From JAGVPT01 sp964384415 (GTDB lineage: Bacteria > Bacteroidota > Ignavibacteria > UBA10030 > UBA8401): a stretch of 41,037 nucleotides of DNA. Positions 40,823 through 41,037 of this stretch are shown one piece after another; within the stretch, counting starts at the first letter, position 1, and each line of letters opens with the position of its first letter. A program made the position numbers and the translations under genes. The notes beneath the pieces are model-generated. The model did not search any database. It was not told where the DNA came from and saw nothing but the letters and a program-made list of their open reading frames with translations. Location: contig CAYLMV010000027.1 of NCBI GenBank assembly GCA_964384415.1, forward strand, positions 1 through 41,037, given 5' to 3'.

Positions 40823-40951
40823 AACAATTCCTTTTTTGTTCTTGTTAAGTGATTTTCCTGTCCCGTGTCCGTTCCCCCCGAAACTCTGGGCTAATAGAGG
40901 GGTTATTCCCAGAAACATTGCAATCGTGACACATCCCAAAATTCTCTTCAT
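40805..40951 (-). CDS. Short ORF with signal peptide, possibly 5' end of the decayed gene
   Basis: ATG at 40951 to TAA at 40805-40807 gives 48 residues: a clear signal peptide (KRILGCVTIAMFLGITPLLA then QSF), a Gly/Asn-rich stretch, KSLNKNKKGIV and the MKGYV of the cupin start in the same frame. GGGGGA lies about ten bases upstream. It may be the start of the chimeric secreted protein or an independent remnant. It is too short to be assigned a function. Confidence 0.4.
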   Translation of the reverse strand: MKRILGCVTIAMFLGITPLLAQSFGGNGHGTGKSLNKNKKGIVMKGYV

Positions 40952-41037
40952 AAGATATTCCCCCGTTGAAAAAAAATATTTATACGATTAACCTCAACCT
41001 CCAAGGGTGACATCCTGATCATTGTACCAATTCAGCG

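Noticed and set aside
1..41037. CRISPR arrays, tRNA or rRNA genes, and transposase genes
   Set aside because: No regularly spaced repeats, no tRNA cloverleaf with T-loop GTTCRANYC and no transposase or integrase motif were seen on either strand; a computed scan (tRNAscan-SE, Infernal) would settle short RNAs.

Overview
The window looks like a fragment of an uncultured member of the Bacteroidota/Ignavibacteriota (FCB) group, probably from a metagenome scaffold, since a run of exactly 100 N sits at 20823-20922. The main evidence for the group is a type IX secretion (T9SS) C-terminal sorting domain at the right end, preceded by the NYPxPxNPTTxIxYQ signature typical of Ignavibacteria. The MlaD type and several small conserved hypothetical proteins also fit this group. 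There is no rRNA gene, so the placement is inference. Coding density is high and almost every gene is on the + strand.

Left part (1-4.7 kb): the tail of an MgtE-like Mg2+ transporter, then a CHASE3/PAS/PAS/PAS hybrid histidine kinase followed 15 bp later by a response regulator fused to a class III adenylate cyclase. This looks like a phosphorelay that ends in cAMP.

Stress island (4.9-14.6 kb): an AIF-like FAD oxidoreductase, a P3A-type H+-ATPase, a DnaJ/CbpA-like chaperone, Dps, an Lmo0937-like membrane peptide, a secreted conserved hypothetical, a two-domain PRC-barrel protein, a triple-BON protein, a very acidic small protein, a VIT1/CCC1 transporter and a CsbD-like protein. All are on one strand and resemble general-stress genes of other bacteria. 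A MacAB efflux pair follows.

Carbon and NADPH block (18.1-27.7 kb): transaldolase, 6-phosphogluconate dehydrogenase, (gap), 6-phosphogluconolactonase, glucose-6-phosphate dehydrogenase, a ROK/polyphosphate-type glucokinase, a HAD phosphatase-like protein and a GH15 glucoamylase-like enzyme. Read together this is a route from alpha-glucan through glucose and glucose-6-P into the oxidative pentose phosphate pathway, that is, NADPH supply for stress defence. Its intergenic gaps carry several families of palindromic repeats.

Right part (28-37.5 kb): HEAT-repeat protein and site-2 protease with CBS domains (overlapping genes), a putative lipoprotein, two minus-strand MGDG-synthase-like glycosyltransferases, a 41-residue basic protein, an MlaE-MlaF-MlaD lipid-transport operon, a small beta-barrel protein and a permuted NlpC/P60-like protein. 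The theme is envelope and lipid maintenance.

The end (37.5-41 kb) has an ArsR-SRPBCC-SnoaL-VOC operon behind a consensus sigma-70 promoter that predicts a leaderless mRNA, a 78-nt three-way-junction palindrome, and a decayed region in which a cupin fragment with an in-frame stop is joined to a frameshifted T9SS-secreted protein.

The most notable unexplained signals are a 45-bp intergenic element present three times (8811, 27743, 33101) ahead of stress and envelope genes, the three-way-junction element at 39736-39813, and the chimeric pseudogene at the right end.
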